Source: Streptomyces sp. CNQ-509
GTDB taxonomy: Bacteria > Actinomycetota > Actinomycetes > Streptomycetales > Streptomycetaceae
Direction of reading: 5' to 3'
Assembly: GCF_001011035.1 (NCBI RefSeq)
Contig: NZ_CP011492.1
Span: 6,999,447 to 7,063,446 of the forward strand
Length of the DNA stretch: 64,000 bases
A model generated the notes under the pieces. It ran no database searches. It saw nothing but the letters and a program-made list of their open reading frames with translations, and was not told where the DNA came from. Positions 1-8,900 of this stretch are shown piece after piece. Within the stretch, counting starts at the first letter, position 1; every line of letters begins with the position of its first letter. The position numbers were made by a program, and so were the translations under genes.

Positions 1-2
1 TG

Positions 3-1640
3 AGCGGCGCGGAACCGGTCACGGACTGGGAACTCGACGACCCCGCGACGGGCGTCTACAAGGCCGACGTCGGCACCGGCTTCGACAGCCGGCAGCTCTA
101 CGTCGACGGCGTACCGGCACAGCGTGCGCGGACCGGGCTGTCCCGCTCCGACATCACGCTCGACGCGACGGGCTTCACCCTCGACAACCCGGACCTCGCC
201 TACCTCGCCACGCTGCCCGACCAGCGGCGCATCGAACTCCAGGCGAAACTCTCGTTCACCAACCGGTTCGCCCCCGTGCAGAGCATCACCGGCTCACGGG
301 TCGTCATGCAGCAACCGGCCTGGGACAACAACACCTACGGGTACGACACCATCCAGTCCCCGTTCCGTACCCCCGTGTTCTCGCTGCTGAACTCCAAGCG
401 GTTCCTCGACGAGCCCGGTGAGTGGTACCTGGACACCACCGCGGGCACGCTCTACTACAAGCCTCTTCCGGGACAGGACATTCAACGCGCGCAGGTCGAG
501 CTGCCGAGGCTGGAATCGCTGCTGGAGGTCGGCGGCACCTATGACGAACCGGCCCGCAACCTGCGGTTCGAAGGGCTGACCTTCGCCGGCACCACCTGGC
601 TGCACCCCGGCAGCCCCAACGGATACGCCAACCAGCAGACGGGCGCGTTCATCACGGGAGTCCAGCCCCACCGGCCGTCCGACGCCTTCACCTCGTGCGC
701 GGTCGGCTGCCGCGGCTTCGAGGGCGCCCGCAACAACTGGGCACAGGCCCCCGGGGCGGTGCAGGTGTCGGCGGCAGAGGACATCGGCTTCGAGGACAAC
801 AGCTTCGTCAACCTCGGCTCCGTCGGCCTCGGCATCGGCAACGACGCTAACGCGCACGGCACCGGCGTGGGACTGGGCGCCAAGAACGTGTCGGTCGTGG
901 GCAACACCTTCACCGCTAGCGCCGGCGGCGGCATCGTGGCCGGCGGGGTACGCCCGGACGCGCACCACCCGTCCGACGCGCGCATGACCAACAGCGACAT
1001 CCTGATCAGGAACAACCGCATCCACTCCACGGCGCTCGAATACCTCGACCAGGACGGCATCTTCGCCAGCTACATATCCGGACTGGCCATCGAGCACAAC
1101 TACGTCTCCGACATGCCCTACACCGGCATCGGGATCGGCTACGGCTGGGGCGCCAACGATCCCGGCGGCAGCCCGGAGTACGTCAACCGCGGGCTCTACG
1201 ACTTCCAGCCGGTCTACCAGACTCCCACGACGCTGCGTGACGTGCGTGTCGTGGGAAACCATGTGCGCAACGTCGTGCAGACGATGTTCGACGCCGGCTG
1301 CATCTACAGCCTCTCCGCGATTCCGGGCGGCGTCGTCGACGAGAACTACTGCGAGAACAGCGGGCAACTCGGCCTGTACTTCGACGAGGGCTCCCGCTAC
1401 CTCAGCGGCAGCCGCAACGTCTTCGTCCGCAGCGCCGGGCAGTGGGCGCACGCCAACAACCAGAACGGCAACCGCACCGGCGACCTCACCCTGGTCGGCA
1501 ACTACACGACCAACCCCGCCATCACCGGCATCGTCGACGGCCAGCGCGGCAACGTCGCCCGCGACAACGTCACCTTCGACGTGGGCGACATCCCCGCCGG
1601 GGCCCGCGAAGTGATCTCCCGAGCGGGCCCGACCGGCTAG
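3..1640 (+). CDS. Right-handed beta-helix carbohydrate-active protein, GH141-like (5' partial)
   Basis: The reading frame is open from the first base, so the start and any signal peptide lie upstream. The visible 545 residues begin with a domain that reads like the N-terminal part of GH141-type proteins (LYVDG, then a GEWYLD segment leading into TLYYKPLPG). They continue into repeated short strands with Asn and Gly ladders (IRNNRIH, VVGNHVRN, LVGNYTTN), which is the signature of a right-handed parallel beta-helix. Such proteins are secreted enzymes acting on fucosylated or xylan-type side chains. It is followed by a strong convergent hairpin and then the GH67 gene, so it belongs to the same plant-polysaccharide island. 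The fold is confident. The GH141 family and substrate are inferred. Confidence 0.7.
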   Translation, partial: SGAEPVTDWELDDPATGVYKADVGTGFDSRQLYVDGVPAQRARTGLSRSDITLDATGFTLDNPDLAYLATLPDQRRIELQAKLSFTNRFAPVQSITGSRVVMQQPAWDNNTYGYDTIQSPFRTPVFSLLNSKRFLDEPGEWYLDTTAGTLYYKPLPGQDIQRAQVELPRLESLLEVGGTYDEPARNLRFEGLTFAGTTWLHPGSPNGYANQQTGAFITGVQPHRPSDAFTSCAVGCRGFEGARNNWAQAPGAVQVSAAEDIGFEDNSFVNLGSVGLGIGNDANAHGTGVGLGAKNVSVVGNTFTASAGGGIVAGGVRPDAHHPSDARMTNSDILIRNNRIHSTALEYLDQDGIFASYISGLAIEHNYVSDMPYTGIGIGYGWGANDPGGSPEYVNRGLYDFQPVYQTPTTLRDVRVVGNHVRNVVQTMFDAGCIYSLSAIPGGVVDENYCENSGQLGLYFDEGSRYLSGSRNVFVRSAGQWAHANNQNGNRTGDLTLVGNYTTNPAITGIVDGQRGNVARDNVTFDVGDIPAGAREVISRAGPTG

Positions 1641-1650
1641 CGGACCGGCG

Positions 1651-1683
1651 GGCACGGGCACCGCGGCCGGCGGTGCCCGTGCC
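1651..1683. terminator. Bidirectional intrinsic terminator
   Basis: A perfect 14-bp inverted repeat (1651-1664 with 1670-1683) closes on a 5-nt loop. It lies between the stop of the beta-helix gene at 1640 and the stop of the convergent GH67 gene at 1720. There is no T tract, as is common in high-GC actinobacteria. Confidence 0.75.
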
Positions 1684-1696
1684 GGCGGCCGGGCGC

Positions 1697-1726
1697 GGTT
1701 CAGTCCGGTTCAGTCCGGTTCAGTCC
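1697..1726. repeat. Three perfect tandem copies of a 10-bp unit
   Basis: GGTTCAGTCC occurs three times in a row (1697-1706, 1707-1716, 1717-1726). The last copy contains the stop codon of the GH67 gene, read on the minus strand. The other two copies lie just beyond the stop and repeat the same TGA in other phases. Confidence 0.9.
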
Positions 1727-4071
1727 GGTACGCGGACGTCTCTGCCGCTGAACCGCTGCCAGTAGCTCACGCACGTGTCCCGCCAGTCGGCCGCGTCCGT
1801 CTCGTGGAGCGCCAGCTTGGCCCTGACCTCGGCGAACCGGCGGGCGTCGAGCCAGGGTTCCAGCGAGTCCCAGGTGCGGCGCATGCCGCTGACGTACCGG
1901 ACACCCGAGTAGTAGTGGTGGACGAGTTCGTCCCAGAAGATCCTGCCGCTGCTCATGGGGCGGTCCCAGGGCACGTGATGGAACCACATCATGAGGTTCT
2001 CGGGGACGGTGTCGATGTCCGAGTAGGCCGCTTCCAGGGTGGGGGAGTACTGGGCGGTGAAGTTGCTTCCGGTGGGGGAGCGGTCGTAGCCGAGGCCGGC
2101 GCTGTCCGCCTTGTTGTAGTAGACGGGGTTCCAGTCCTCGCGCGGGAGGTGTGATTCCGAGGGGCCGGGGCCGTAGTGGACGTCGGCGGTGAACTGGTGG
2201 GCGATCCCGAGGGGGGTCTGGTAGCTCACCAGCGCTTCCCAGGAGCCCATCATCATGGAGACGATCGCGTCGACGACCTTCCGGTTGGTGCTCCAGGTCA
2301 TCCGCACCCAGTCGGCGGCGATGTCCGCCGAGTCCGCGGTCCATTCCCAGGACTGGCGGCCGAAGGCGTACAGGTTCGCCTGGGAGAAGTGGTGTCCGGT
2401 CAGGTTGTCCGCGTTGCCCAGGTTGGCCACGCCGACGACGGCGGTGTCCGAGTGGCCCTGGGCCGTTCCGTCCACGACGTGGCCGACCAGGCGCCTGTCG
2501 AGGGGCCGGCCCCGCGCGTCCGTGGCGTGGGTGTCGGTCTTGAGGATCTCCTCCCACATGGGCGCCAAGAAGCAGAGCATCCGGTTCTGGCCGGTGTACT
2601 CCTGGGTGATCTGGAGTTCGAGGGCCTGGTTGGTGTTCTCCATCCGGCCGAACATCGGGTGGACGGGCTCCCTGGCCTGGAAGTCCAGGGGACCGTTCTT
2701 GGTCTGGAGGAACACGTTGTCCAGGAAGCGGCCGGAGGTTCCGTCGGGCTGGGCCTCGTCGTCGATGTGGCCGAACTCCAGGTAGGCGCGCTTCAGCCGG
2801 TCGCTGTCGACGTCGGGGTTGTAGACGAAGGTCCGCCAGTAGATCTTCAGGCCGAGAGGTGCCAGGGCGGCCGCCATGCCGTTGGCGCCGTCTCCGTGGT
2901 CGTAGCCGAAGTCCTGGGGGCCCGGCTGGCCCTCGGAGTTGGCCTTCACGGTGAAGCCGAGGAAGTCGGGTATGGATTCCTGGATCCGCCGGGCCCTCCG
3001 CGTCCACCAGGCCCGGAAGTCGGCGTCCGTGGGCGCCATCTGCTCCTCGGTGAGCGTGTCCGGTGCGAAGCGGCCGTCCATGGGCGCCGCGTACCGGATG
3101 GAGAGGGCGAGCCTGATCCCGTACGGCCGCAGCGCGTCGGCCAGCGCGGCTTCCTGGGCGATGTACGCGGGGGTGAGGTAGCGGTTGTCGGCGTTGACGT
3201 TGTTGATGGTGATCCCGTTGATCCCGACGGAGGCCATCGCCCGCGCCGCCACGAGGTAGCGGTCGAGGACGACCGGCAGGTTCAGCGGGGCACTGGCGCC
3301 GGTCGCGGCGAAGTTGAAGATCGCGCCGTTCTCGCCGCGCAGCCCGCCCGTGCCCGCCTCGTCGTTGCCGGCGTAGAGGCGCTCAGTGTCCCAGTAGTTC
3401 AGGTGGCGGTTGGCGACCCTCGGGGTCTCGGTGAGCGCCAGGTCCGTGATCGGCTTGTGCGTCTGGATGCGCCGCAGGAAGGCGAACGTGCCGTACAGCG
3501 CGCCCACTTCCGTGGTGCCCGCGATGAGGGTGAACGCCCGGCGCCCCTGGGAGACCGACCTGATGACGAACCCGTCCCGGCCCGCGCGCTCCAGCTCGCC
3601 GGCCGGCAGGAACCGGCGCACGGCCCGTGAACTCTCCGGGGTCCCCACGACGACGGCGCCGTCGGGCGGGACGTCCCCCGGCCGCGGGAGTGCCCGCACC
3701 GGCCGGTCCAGCAGCCCGCTCAGGCCCCTGACCAGCTCCTCCCTGGCCGCCTCCAGGGTGGAGGCCATCAGCCGCTCGGCCGATCCCGGAGCCATACTCA
3801 GGTCCGGTGTGTGGCGGTACGAAGCGTTCCGGTCGGCGTTCTCCACGACGACGGCGGTCACCTGCCGCCGGTACTGCCCGAGCAGGTGCGGATCGCGGAC
3901 GGGCACGTAGCGCAGCCACATGTCGGAGCCGTCGTACTCGTCGTCGCGCGGCCCGGCGGGACCGAACGGCGCGCCCTCCGTGTCCCGTGCCCCCGCGGGT
4001 CCGCCCGCGCTCGCCCCCAGGGCCGCGCCCGCCGCGACCGCACCCATGAACGACCGTCTCTTCATTGACAT
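1720..4071 (-). CDS. aguA: GH67 alpha-glucuronidase, Tat-exported
   Basis: 783 aa. It removes 4-O-methyl-glucuronic acid from the ends of xylo-oligosaccharides. The N-terminus has a twin-arginine signal (KRRSF, then an Ala/Gly-rich hydrophobic run to about residue 29), so export of the folded enzyme is likely. Active-site motifs of GH67 are present. The general acid is Glu380 in KANSEGQPGP. The base pair is Asp463 in PLDFQ and Glu491 in ITQEY, with the same 28-residue spacing as the Asp/Glu pair known from Cellvibrio GH67. The length is typical for the family. It lies downstream of the GH43 and GH27 genes on the same strand, 95 nt after GH43, so co-transcription is possible. Confidence 0.93.
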   Translation of the reverse strand: MSMKRRSFMGAVAAGAALGASAGGPAGARDTEGAPFGPAGPRDDEYDGSDMWLRYVPVRDPHLLGQYRRQVTAVVVENADRNASYRHTPDLSMAPGSAERLMASTLEAAREELVRGLSGLLDRPVRALPRPGDVPPDGAVVVGTPESSRAVRRFLPAGELERAGRDGFVIRSVSQGRRAFTLIAGTTEVGALYGTFAFLRRIQTHKPITDLALTETPRVANRHLNYWDTERLYAGNDEAGTGGLRGENGAIFNFAATGASAPLNLPVVLDRYLVAARAMASVGINGITINNVNADNRYLTPAYIAQEAALADALRPYGIRLALSIRYAAPMDGRFAPDTLTEEQMAPTDADFRAWWTRRARRIQESIPDFLGFTVKANSEGQPGPQDFGYDHGDGANGMAAALAPLGLKIYWRTFVYNPDVDSDRLKRAYLEFGHIDDEAQPDGTSGRFLDNVFLQTKNGPLDFQAREPVHPMFGRMENTNQALELQITQEYTGQNRMLCFLAPMWEEILKTDTHATDARGRPLDRRLVGHVVDGTAQGHSDTAVVGVANLGNADNLTGHHFSQANLYAFGRQSWEWTADSADIAADWVRMTWSTNRKVVDAIVSMMMGSWEALVSYQTPLGIAHQFTADVHYGPGPSESHLPREDWNPVYYNKADSAGLGYDRSPTGSNFTAQYSPTLEAAYSDIDTVPENLMMWFHHVPWDRPMSSGRIFWDELVHHYYSGVRYVSGMRRTWDSLEPWLDARRFAEVRAKLALHETDAADWRDTCVSYWQRFSGRDVRVPD

Positions 4072-4166
4072 GAACCTGTCTTACCAAATCCCTCTCAGCT
4101 TGTCAGTCCCAGGAACGCTGGTCATGTCTGTGAACATCCTTCGCGAGAGCGCCTCCGCCCCTCGGA

Positions 4167-5786
4167 TCAGGGAGTCGCCAGGTCGAATCGCGCCACCCTC
4201 ACGCTGCCACCGAGTGCCCGGGTGGCGTGGTTGAAGACGGCATAGCGGTAGCCCATGAAGAACTGCCAGGCGTTGTTGAGCGTGAAGGCGGGCCCGAGAG
4301 GGCTGAAGCCGCTGCCGTCGGTGCTGTACGAGAACTGGGCCTGCCGTCCGCTCCCGGGCCGGATGTCGGCGCGGGCGCGCAGCCATATCCGGCTGCCCGT
4401 GAAGCCGGCGCTCGCGCGCTCGGTGCCCTTGCCGGTGGTGTTCCAGCTGCCGTCCATGGTCAGGCCGTCGACCATCACCACGCGCGTCGTGCCCCCCTCG
4501 CGCTTGAGCCCGATCCAGGCGGAGGAGTCGCGCAGCATGGCCAGACCCGCCCGGTCGCCGTCGGCCATCTGGGAGCAGTCGAGCTCGATCGTGGCGGTGG
4601 AGGTGGGCCCCTGGATGCGATGGGTCAGGGTGTTGCGGGCGCCGTACAGGTCGTCGGTCACCGTCGCGGTGCGCAGGGTCAGCCCGCTGCCCACGGAGAA
4701 TCTGCCGGTGTCGGGGTTGTGGTTCCACTCCCACTGCGGGCCCAGCCGGGTGCCCTGGAATGTGTCCGTGCCGGTCATCGGCGCGACGGGGCGCAGGGGC
4801 AGCGGTGCGGTGTACGACTGCCCCCAGGCACCGTTCACGAGTTGCAGCACGGGCCAGCCGTCCCCGGTCCACGTGATCGGGGCGAGCGCCGGGACCCGGC
4901 CGCCGGGGTACGCGTCGACGAAGGCCATGTAGTGCCACTGTCCGCCCGGAGTGCTCACCAGGCCGCCCTGGTGCGGCACTCCGCCGCCCGCGATCGGCCC
5001 GGGCAGGTTGAGGAGCAACTGCCGCATCTCGTACGGGCCGAAGGGGCCGGAGCTGGACTTCAGGATGTACTGGCCGTTGGCCGGGCGGGTGAGGAAGATG
5101 TAGTACTTCCCGTTGATCTTGTAGAAGCGGGCTCCTTCCAGGGTGCCGACGCTCTGCGGGGTGCTGAACACCTGCTGGGAGCGGACCTGGGTGCGCGCGT
5201 CCGGCGAGAGCTGGGCGACGTGGATGGCGGTGTTGCCGTAGGCCACGTAGGGAGTGTCGTCATCGTCGAAGAGCAGCCCCGCGTCGTAGTAGACGTTGCC
5301 GAGGGAGGCGTGTCTGGTCCACGGACCTTCGACGGACGCGGCGGTGTAGAGGTAGGTGCGGGCGAAGTCGATCTGGCCCACCCAGTAGAACGTGCGGCTG
5401 CTCGGGCGGTAGCCCAGGGAGGAGGCCCAGATGCCGCGGACGTAGCCGCGGCCGCCGTTCAGGTCGTACTTGCTCCCGAAGTCCAGCACCGGCACCGAGT
5501 GGCCGGCGAACTCCCAGTTGACCAGGTCGTAGGAGCGCAGGATGGGCGCGCCCGGCGAATAGTGCATCGTCGAGGCGGAGTAGTAGTAGGTGTCGCCGAC
5601 GCGGATGATGTCGATGTCCGCGAAGTCCTGCCAGAGGACGGGGTTCGTGTACGTCGCCAGCGCGGCGTTCGCCGCGGCCGGCCGGGCATGGGCGGGGTGT
5701 GCGAGGGGCAGCGCGGTCGCGGCGGCCAGGCCGGTGGCGGCCGTCAGTACGCTCCGGCGGCTCCAGGGGCGCAGTGGGTCGGACAT
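4167..5786 (-). CDS. GH43 beta-xylosidase/arabinofuranosidase-type enzyme, Tat-exported
   Basis: 539 aa. A twin-arginine signal (SRRSVLTAATG, ending near AHA at about residue 34) precedes a five-bladed propeller catalytic domain (about 45-330) and a C-terminal beta-sandwich (about 340-539) of the kind found in GH43 subfamilies with a concanavalin-like module. The likely base is Asp57 (DFADIDI), the pKa-modulating Asp is Asp168 (YYDAGLLFDDD) and the acid is Glu217 (TLEGARF). It probably trims xylosyl or arabinosyl units from xylan fragments, complementing the GH67 next to it. It follows the GH27 stop by 30 nt and is likely in the same transcript. The exact substrate cannot be read from sequence. 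Confidence 0.88.
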   Translation of the reverse strand: MSDPLRPWSRRSVLTAATGLAAATALPLAHPAHARPAAANAALATYTNPVLWQDFADIDIIRVGDTYYYSASTMHYSPGAPILRSYDLVNWEFAGHSVPVLDFGSKYDLNGGRGYVRGIWASSLGYRPSSRTFYWVGQIDFARTYLYTAASVEGPWTRHASLGNVYYDAGLLFDDDDTPYVAYGNTAIHVAQLSPDARTQVRSQQVFSTPQSVGTLEGARFYKINGKYYIFLTRPANGQYILKSSSGPFGPYEMRQLLLNLPGPIAGGGVPHQGGLVSTPGGQWHYMAFVDAYPGGRVPALAPITWTGDGWPVLQLVNGAWGQSYTAPLPLRPVAPMTGTDTFQGTRLGPQWEWNHNPDTGRFSVGSGLTLRTATVTDDLYGARNTLTHRIQGPTSTATIELDCSQMADGDRAGLAMLRDSSAWIGLKREGGTTRVVMVDGLTMDGSWNTTGKGTERASAGFTGSRIWLRARADIRPGSGRQAQFSYSTDGSGFSPLGPAFTLNNAWQFFMGYRYAVFNHATRALGGSVRVARFDLATP

Positions 5787-5816
5787 GGGGGGTCGGCCTC
5801 CTCGGTCGTATGGGGG

Positions 5817-7463
5817 TCAGCTACGGGTCCACCGCTGGTGGGTCTGGCCGCCGCAGGCCCCCAGGACCAGCCGCGAGCCGTTCGCGGTGGCCGCACCGCT
5901 CGTCTCCAGGCACAGTCCGGCGTGCACGTTGCGGATCGAACCGTCGGCGGCGAAGCTCCACTTCTGGTTGTCCTGGCCGTTGCAGGTCCAGGTGATCACC
6001 GGGGTGCCGTTCGCGGTCCCCTGGTTCTCGGCGTCCAGGCACTTGTCGCCGAAGACGCGGATCTCTCCGCCGGCCCACGTCGTCCAGAGCTGGTTGGCGG
6101 CGGTGTGGCAGTCCCAGATCACGGCGGCGGCGCCCGCGGCCGTGGAGGAGTTCTCCACATCGAGGCAGCGGCCGGAACCGTTACCCCGGATCCGGGAGGT
6201 CTCGGCGGCGAGCGGCGTGCCCCCGGTGATCCGGAAGGCCGTCACGCCGTGCGCCGGCACGCTCGCGCTGATCTGGCCGCTCGTGCTCGACGTGGCACCG
6301 GTCCACAGGTCGGTGAGCGTGAACGCCCCGCCGGCCAGGCCGATCTGTGCGGCCGAGGCGCTGACGGTGGCGGTGCTGCTGCCGCGGTTGAAGAGGCCGA
6401 CGGCGACCGAGCCGTCGGACAAGGGCTTGGCGAACACCTCGGTGGCGCCGTCATCGCGGACCCGCCGTCCGCCGGCGCCCAGGGGATCCTGGTTCACCGC
6501 CAGCAGCCGCTGGTTGCGCAACACCGCGCTGACGTCGGCGGACATGGTGCGGATGTCGTTGCCCGCCATCAACGGCGCGGCCATCAGCGCCCAGAGGGTG
6601 AAATGCGACCGCGACTCGGTCAGCGACAGCCCCGGCCTGCCCACGACCAGCATGTCCGGATCGTTCCAGTGGCCCGGGCCGGCCTGGGCGGCGAGCGGGG
6701 CGTTGACGTCGACGACGTTGCCGACGCCCATCGGGTAGCTGTTGACGTTGCCGTTCTGCCAGATGTCGAGCAGATCCTCGGTGGTGCGCCACAGGTCGGC
6801 GACCTCGCCCCAGTTGTACGTGGAGCCGGTGATCGCGTGGAAGCTGTTCGGGTTGATGCTGTAGACGATGGGCCTGCCGGTGTTCCGCAGGGCGTCGCGC
6901 ATCAGGGAGAACCGGGCGACCTGCTCGTCGCGCGTGCCCGCGGGCGAGCACCAGTCGTACTTGAGGTAGTCCACGCCCCAGGAGGCGAAGGTACGGGCGT
7001 CCTGCACCTCGTGCCCCATGCTGCCGGTCGAGCCGGGGAACGTGCCGACGCGCTGCGCACAGGTGCGCTCGGTGGGCACCTGGTAGAGGCCGAACTTCAG
7101 GCCGCGGCTGTGGATGTAGTCGCCGAGCGCCTTCATCCCGCTGGGAAACTTCGCCGGGTGGGCGCGCAGGTTGCCCTGGGCGTCACGCTGCGGGTCGAAC
7201 CAGCAGTCGTCGACCACCACGTACTCGTAGCCCGCATCCCGCATGCCCGAGCTGACCATGGCGTCCGCCGCCTGGCGCACCATGTCCTCGGTGACGCCGC
7301 AGCCGAAGCTGTTCCAGCTGTTCCAGCCCAGCGGCGGGGTGACGGCCGGGCTGCCGGGTGCGGCCTGGGCGACCGGCTGGTGGGGCGCGGCGCCGGAGAG
7401 CGCCAGCACCGCGGCCGCCGCCGCGAGCAGGCGGGCCAGTCGCCTTCGTGATCGGGTGAGCAT
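5817..7463 (-). CDS. GH27 alpha-galactosidase with C-terminal ricin-type CBM13
   Basis: 548 aa from the ATG at 7463, chosen because GGAAGGAG lies just upstream. The frame is open further upstream but without coding character. A Sec-type signal (RSRRRLARLL, hydrophobic run, AQAA) leads into a GH27 barrel that starts with TPPLGWNSWNSFGC. The nucleophile is Asp170 in YLKYDWC and the acid/base is Asp268 in GHWNDPDML. From about residue 420 there is a beta-trefoil with three QxW-type repeats ending in NQLW, NQKW and HQRW. It should release alpha-galactose from galactomannan or side chains. The trefoil is expected to bind xylan or galactose-containing polymer. Confidence 0.93.
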   Translation of the reverse strand: MLTRSRRRLARLLAAAAAVLALSGAAPHQPVAQAAPGSPAVTPPLGWNSWNSFGCGVTEDMVRQAADAMVSSGMRDAGYEYVVVDDCWFDPQRDAQGNLRAHPAKFPSGMKALGDYIHSRGLKFGLYQVPTERTCAQRVGTFPGSTGSMGHEVQDARTFASWGVDYLKYDWCSPAGTRDEQVARFSLMRDALRNTGRPIVYSINPNSFHAITGSTYNWGEVADLWRTTEDLLDIWQNGNVNSYPMGVGNVVDVNAPLAAQAGPGHWNDPDMLVVGRPGLSLTESRSHFTLWALMAAPLMAGNDIRTMSADVSAVLRNQRLLAVNQDPLGAGGRRVRDDGATEVFAKPLSDGSVAVGLFNRGSSTATVSASAAQIGLAGGAFTLTDLWTGATSSTSGQISASVPAHGVTAFRITGGTPLAAETSRIRGNGSGRCLDVENSSTAAGAAAVIWDCHTAANQLWTTWAGGEIRVFGDKCLDAENQGTANGTPVITWTCNGQDNQKWSFAADGSIRNVHAGLCLETSGAATANGSRLVLGACGGQTHQRWTRS

Positions 7464-7482
7464 TGCGGCTCCTTCCGGCGCA

Positions 7483-7518
7483 CCCGTCCCGCGGGAGTCC
7501 CGCTCGCCGCGGGACGGG
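7483..7518. terminator. Hairpin in the leader of the GH27 gene
   Basis: A perfect 12-bp stem (7483-7494 with 7507-7518) with a 12-nt loop lies 20 nt upstream of the GH27 start. It is downstream of the GH6 stop on the same strand. It could end GH6 transcription or act in the GH27 leader. Confidence 0.45.
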
Positions 7519-7558
7519 CGGTCGCCTGTGGCTGTCCGGTGTGCGGCGGGTGGTGTCG

Positions 7559-7580
7559 GCCCGGGCATGCGGGCCCGGGC
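7559..7580 (-). terminator. Intrinsic terminator of the GH6 gene
   Basis: The self-complementary octamer GCCCGGGC occurs at 7559-7566 and 7573-7580, forming an 8-bp stem with a 6-nt loop about 30 nt beyond the cellulase stop. Confidence 0.5.
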
Positions 7581-7611
7581 ACGGAGCGGGAGGCTTGCCC
7601 GGTGCGGGGTG

Positions 7612-8580
7612 TCAGTAGCCGTAGATCATCTTGTAGGCGACCTCGGGCAGGAACTGCCCGGCGGTGGAGCCTCCTCCGACACCGCAGTTGCCGTCGGACT
7701 CTCCCGGGGTCTTGACCCACAGGAGCATCTCGGCGCCGCCTCCCTGCTGGGTGGGCGTGCCGATCTTGCGCCCGCCGGGGTTGCACCACTCGCCGTTCGA
7801 GCCGTTGCCGTTGCGGCTGGTGTCCACGACGAACGGCTTGCTGTAGCCGTAGCGCTGGCCCAGTGCCTGGTTGACGCCGCCGGCGTAGGACACGTTCTCC
7901 GAGGTGGTGAAGTAGTTCGAGACGTTGAGGGAGAAGCCCCTGGCGAGGCTCAGCCCGGAGGAGTGCAGACGCTGGGCCATGGTCGAGGCGTCGACCCAGC
8001 GGGGGTTGCCCGCGTCGAGATAGACCCAGGCGTTCGGCGCGCTGGACCGGAACTGCGAGAGGGCGTTGGTGAGCATGTTCTGCCGCTCGGCGATCTGCGC
8101 CTGGGACATGCAGCTGTAGTCGCCGAGGGCGTCGGGCTCCAGGACGACGACTGCCGGACGGCTGCCGATACCGCGGGCGAAGGAGTCGATCCACCTGGCG
8201 TACTCGGACGGCGACGAGGCCCCACCGCCCGAGTGCCCGCCGCAGGCGTCACGGCCGTACATGTTGTACGCGACGAGGAGCGGCAGCTTGTCGGCCGCCT
8301 GGGCCGCCCCGGTGTAGGACCCCACGGCGGAGCCGATGTCGCCGCTCCAGGAACCGAACCAACGGGCCATGGGGGTACCGGCGATGGAGTTGCGGATCGC
8401 GGCGGCCCGGCCGTCTCCGGGGTTGGCGGCCGACCAGACCGCGGGGCTGGAGTTCGGGTCGACGTAGAAGCCGCTGGTCATGGCGAGCGGGGTGGGCGCC
8501 GCCTGCGCGGATGGAGACGACGCCAGGAACAGCGGCAGAGCGAGGAGCGCCGCCACCGCCCCGCGTATGAGTTTGCGCAT
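7612..8580 (-). CDS. GH6 cellulase (endoglucanase type), secreted
   Basis: 322 aa: Sec signal (MRKLIRG, hydrophobic run, AQAA at about residue 28) and one GH6 catalytic domain with no cellulose-binding module. The catalytic acid is Asp150 in VVVLEPDALGD and the upstream Asp111 sits in YGRDACGG. YLDAGNPRWV and LLWVKTPGESDG are standard GH6 blocks. Open active-site loops cannot be judged by eye, but the short length suits an endoglucanase. GAGGTT precedes the ATG. A perfect CebR-type box lies 124 nt upstream, so cellobiose-inducible expression through the divergent regulator is likely. Confidence 0.94.
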   Translation of the reverse strand: MRKLIRGAVAALLALPLFLASSPSAQAAPTPLAMTSGFYVDPNSSPAVWSAANPGDGRAAAIRNSIAGTPMARWFGSWSGDIGSAVGSYTGAAQAADKLPLLVAYNMYGRDACGGHSGGGASSPSEYARWIDSFARGIGSRPAVVVLEPDALGDYSCMSQAQIAERQNMLTNALSQFRSSAPNAWVYLDAGNPRWVDASTMAQRLHSSGLSLARGFSLNVSNYFTTSENVSYAGGVNQALGQRYGYSKPFVVDTSRNGNGSNGEWCNPGGRKIGTPTQQGGGAEMLLWVKTPGESDGNCGVGGGSTAGQFLPEVAYKMIYGY

Positions 8581-8703
8581 CGGTGAACCTCATTCATGAA
8601 GGGGAACGCCGCGAGGCTCTCATCCTGAGCCCGCGGCATGACGGTGCGACGATGTCGGGCTGCCGCACTCCGAGCACGAGTGGCGCACGGGAGCACCGAC
8701 CCT

Positions 8704-8717
8704 TGGGAGCGCTCCCA
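8704..8717. promoter_or_regulatory. CebR-type operator (perfect palindrome)
   Basis: TGGGAGCGCTCCCA is the 14-bp palindrome bound by CebR, the cellobiose-responsive LacI-family repressor of Streptomyces. It lies between the divergent GH6 gene and the LacI-family gene. No gene occupies 8581-8900. The stretch holds this box, the weaker box at 8838 and presumably both promoters. Confidence 0.85.
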
Positions 8718-8837
8718 ATTTGTGGCAGAGATTCGCGAGTGCTACCGGTCATCGTGTGGGCGCTGATGGGAACCTGTCAAGAGTTGGCGCGCGGTCACTC
8801 TTCACCGGAGGGCGGGCAGTCGTTAGGGTCCCGGGAC

Positions 8838-8851
8838 TGGAAGCGCTCCCG
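8838..8851. promoter_or_regulatory. Second, imperfect CebR-type operator
   Basis: TGGAAGCGCTCCCG differs from the perfect box at two outer positions. It ends 49 nt before the chosen start of the LacI-family gene, a good position for autoregulation. Confidence 0.65.
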
Positions 8852-8900
8852 GCGTATGGGGGACGTCCTCGCAACCACGCTCGGAGAGGCCCCGGGATCC

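Noticed and set aside
4227..7451. Plus-strand open frame of 1074 codons opposite GH43 and GH27
   Set aside because: Low-complexity translation without motifs; both opposite genes have catalytic residues in place.
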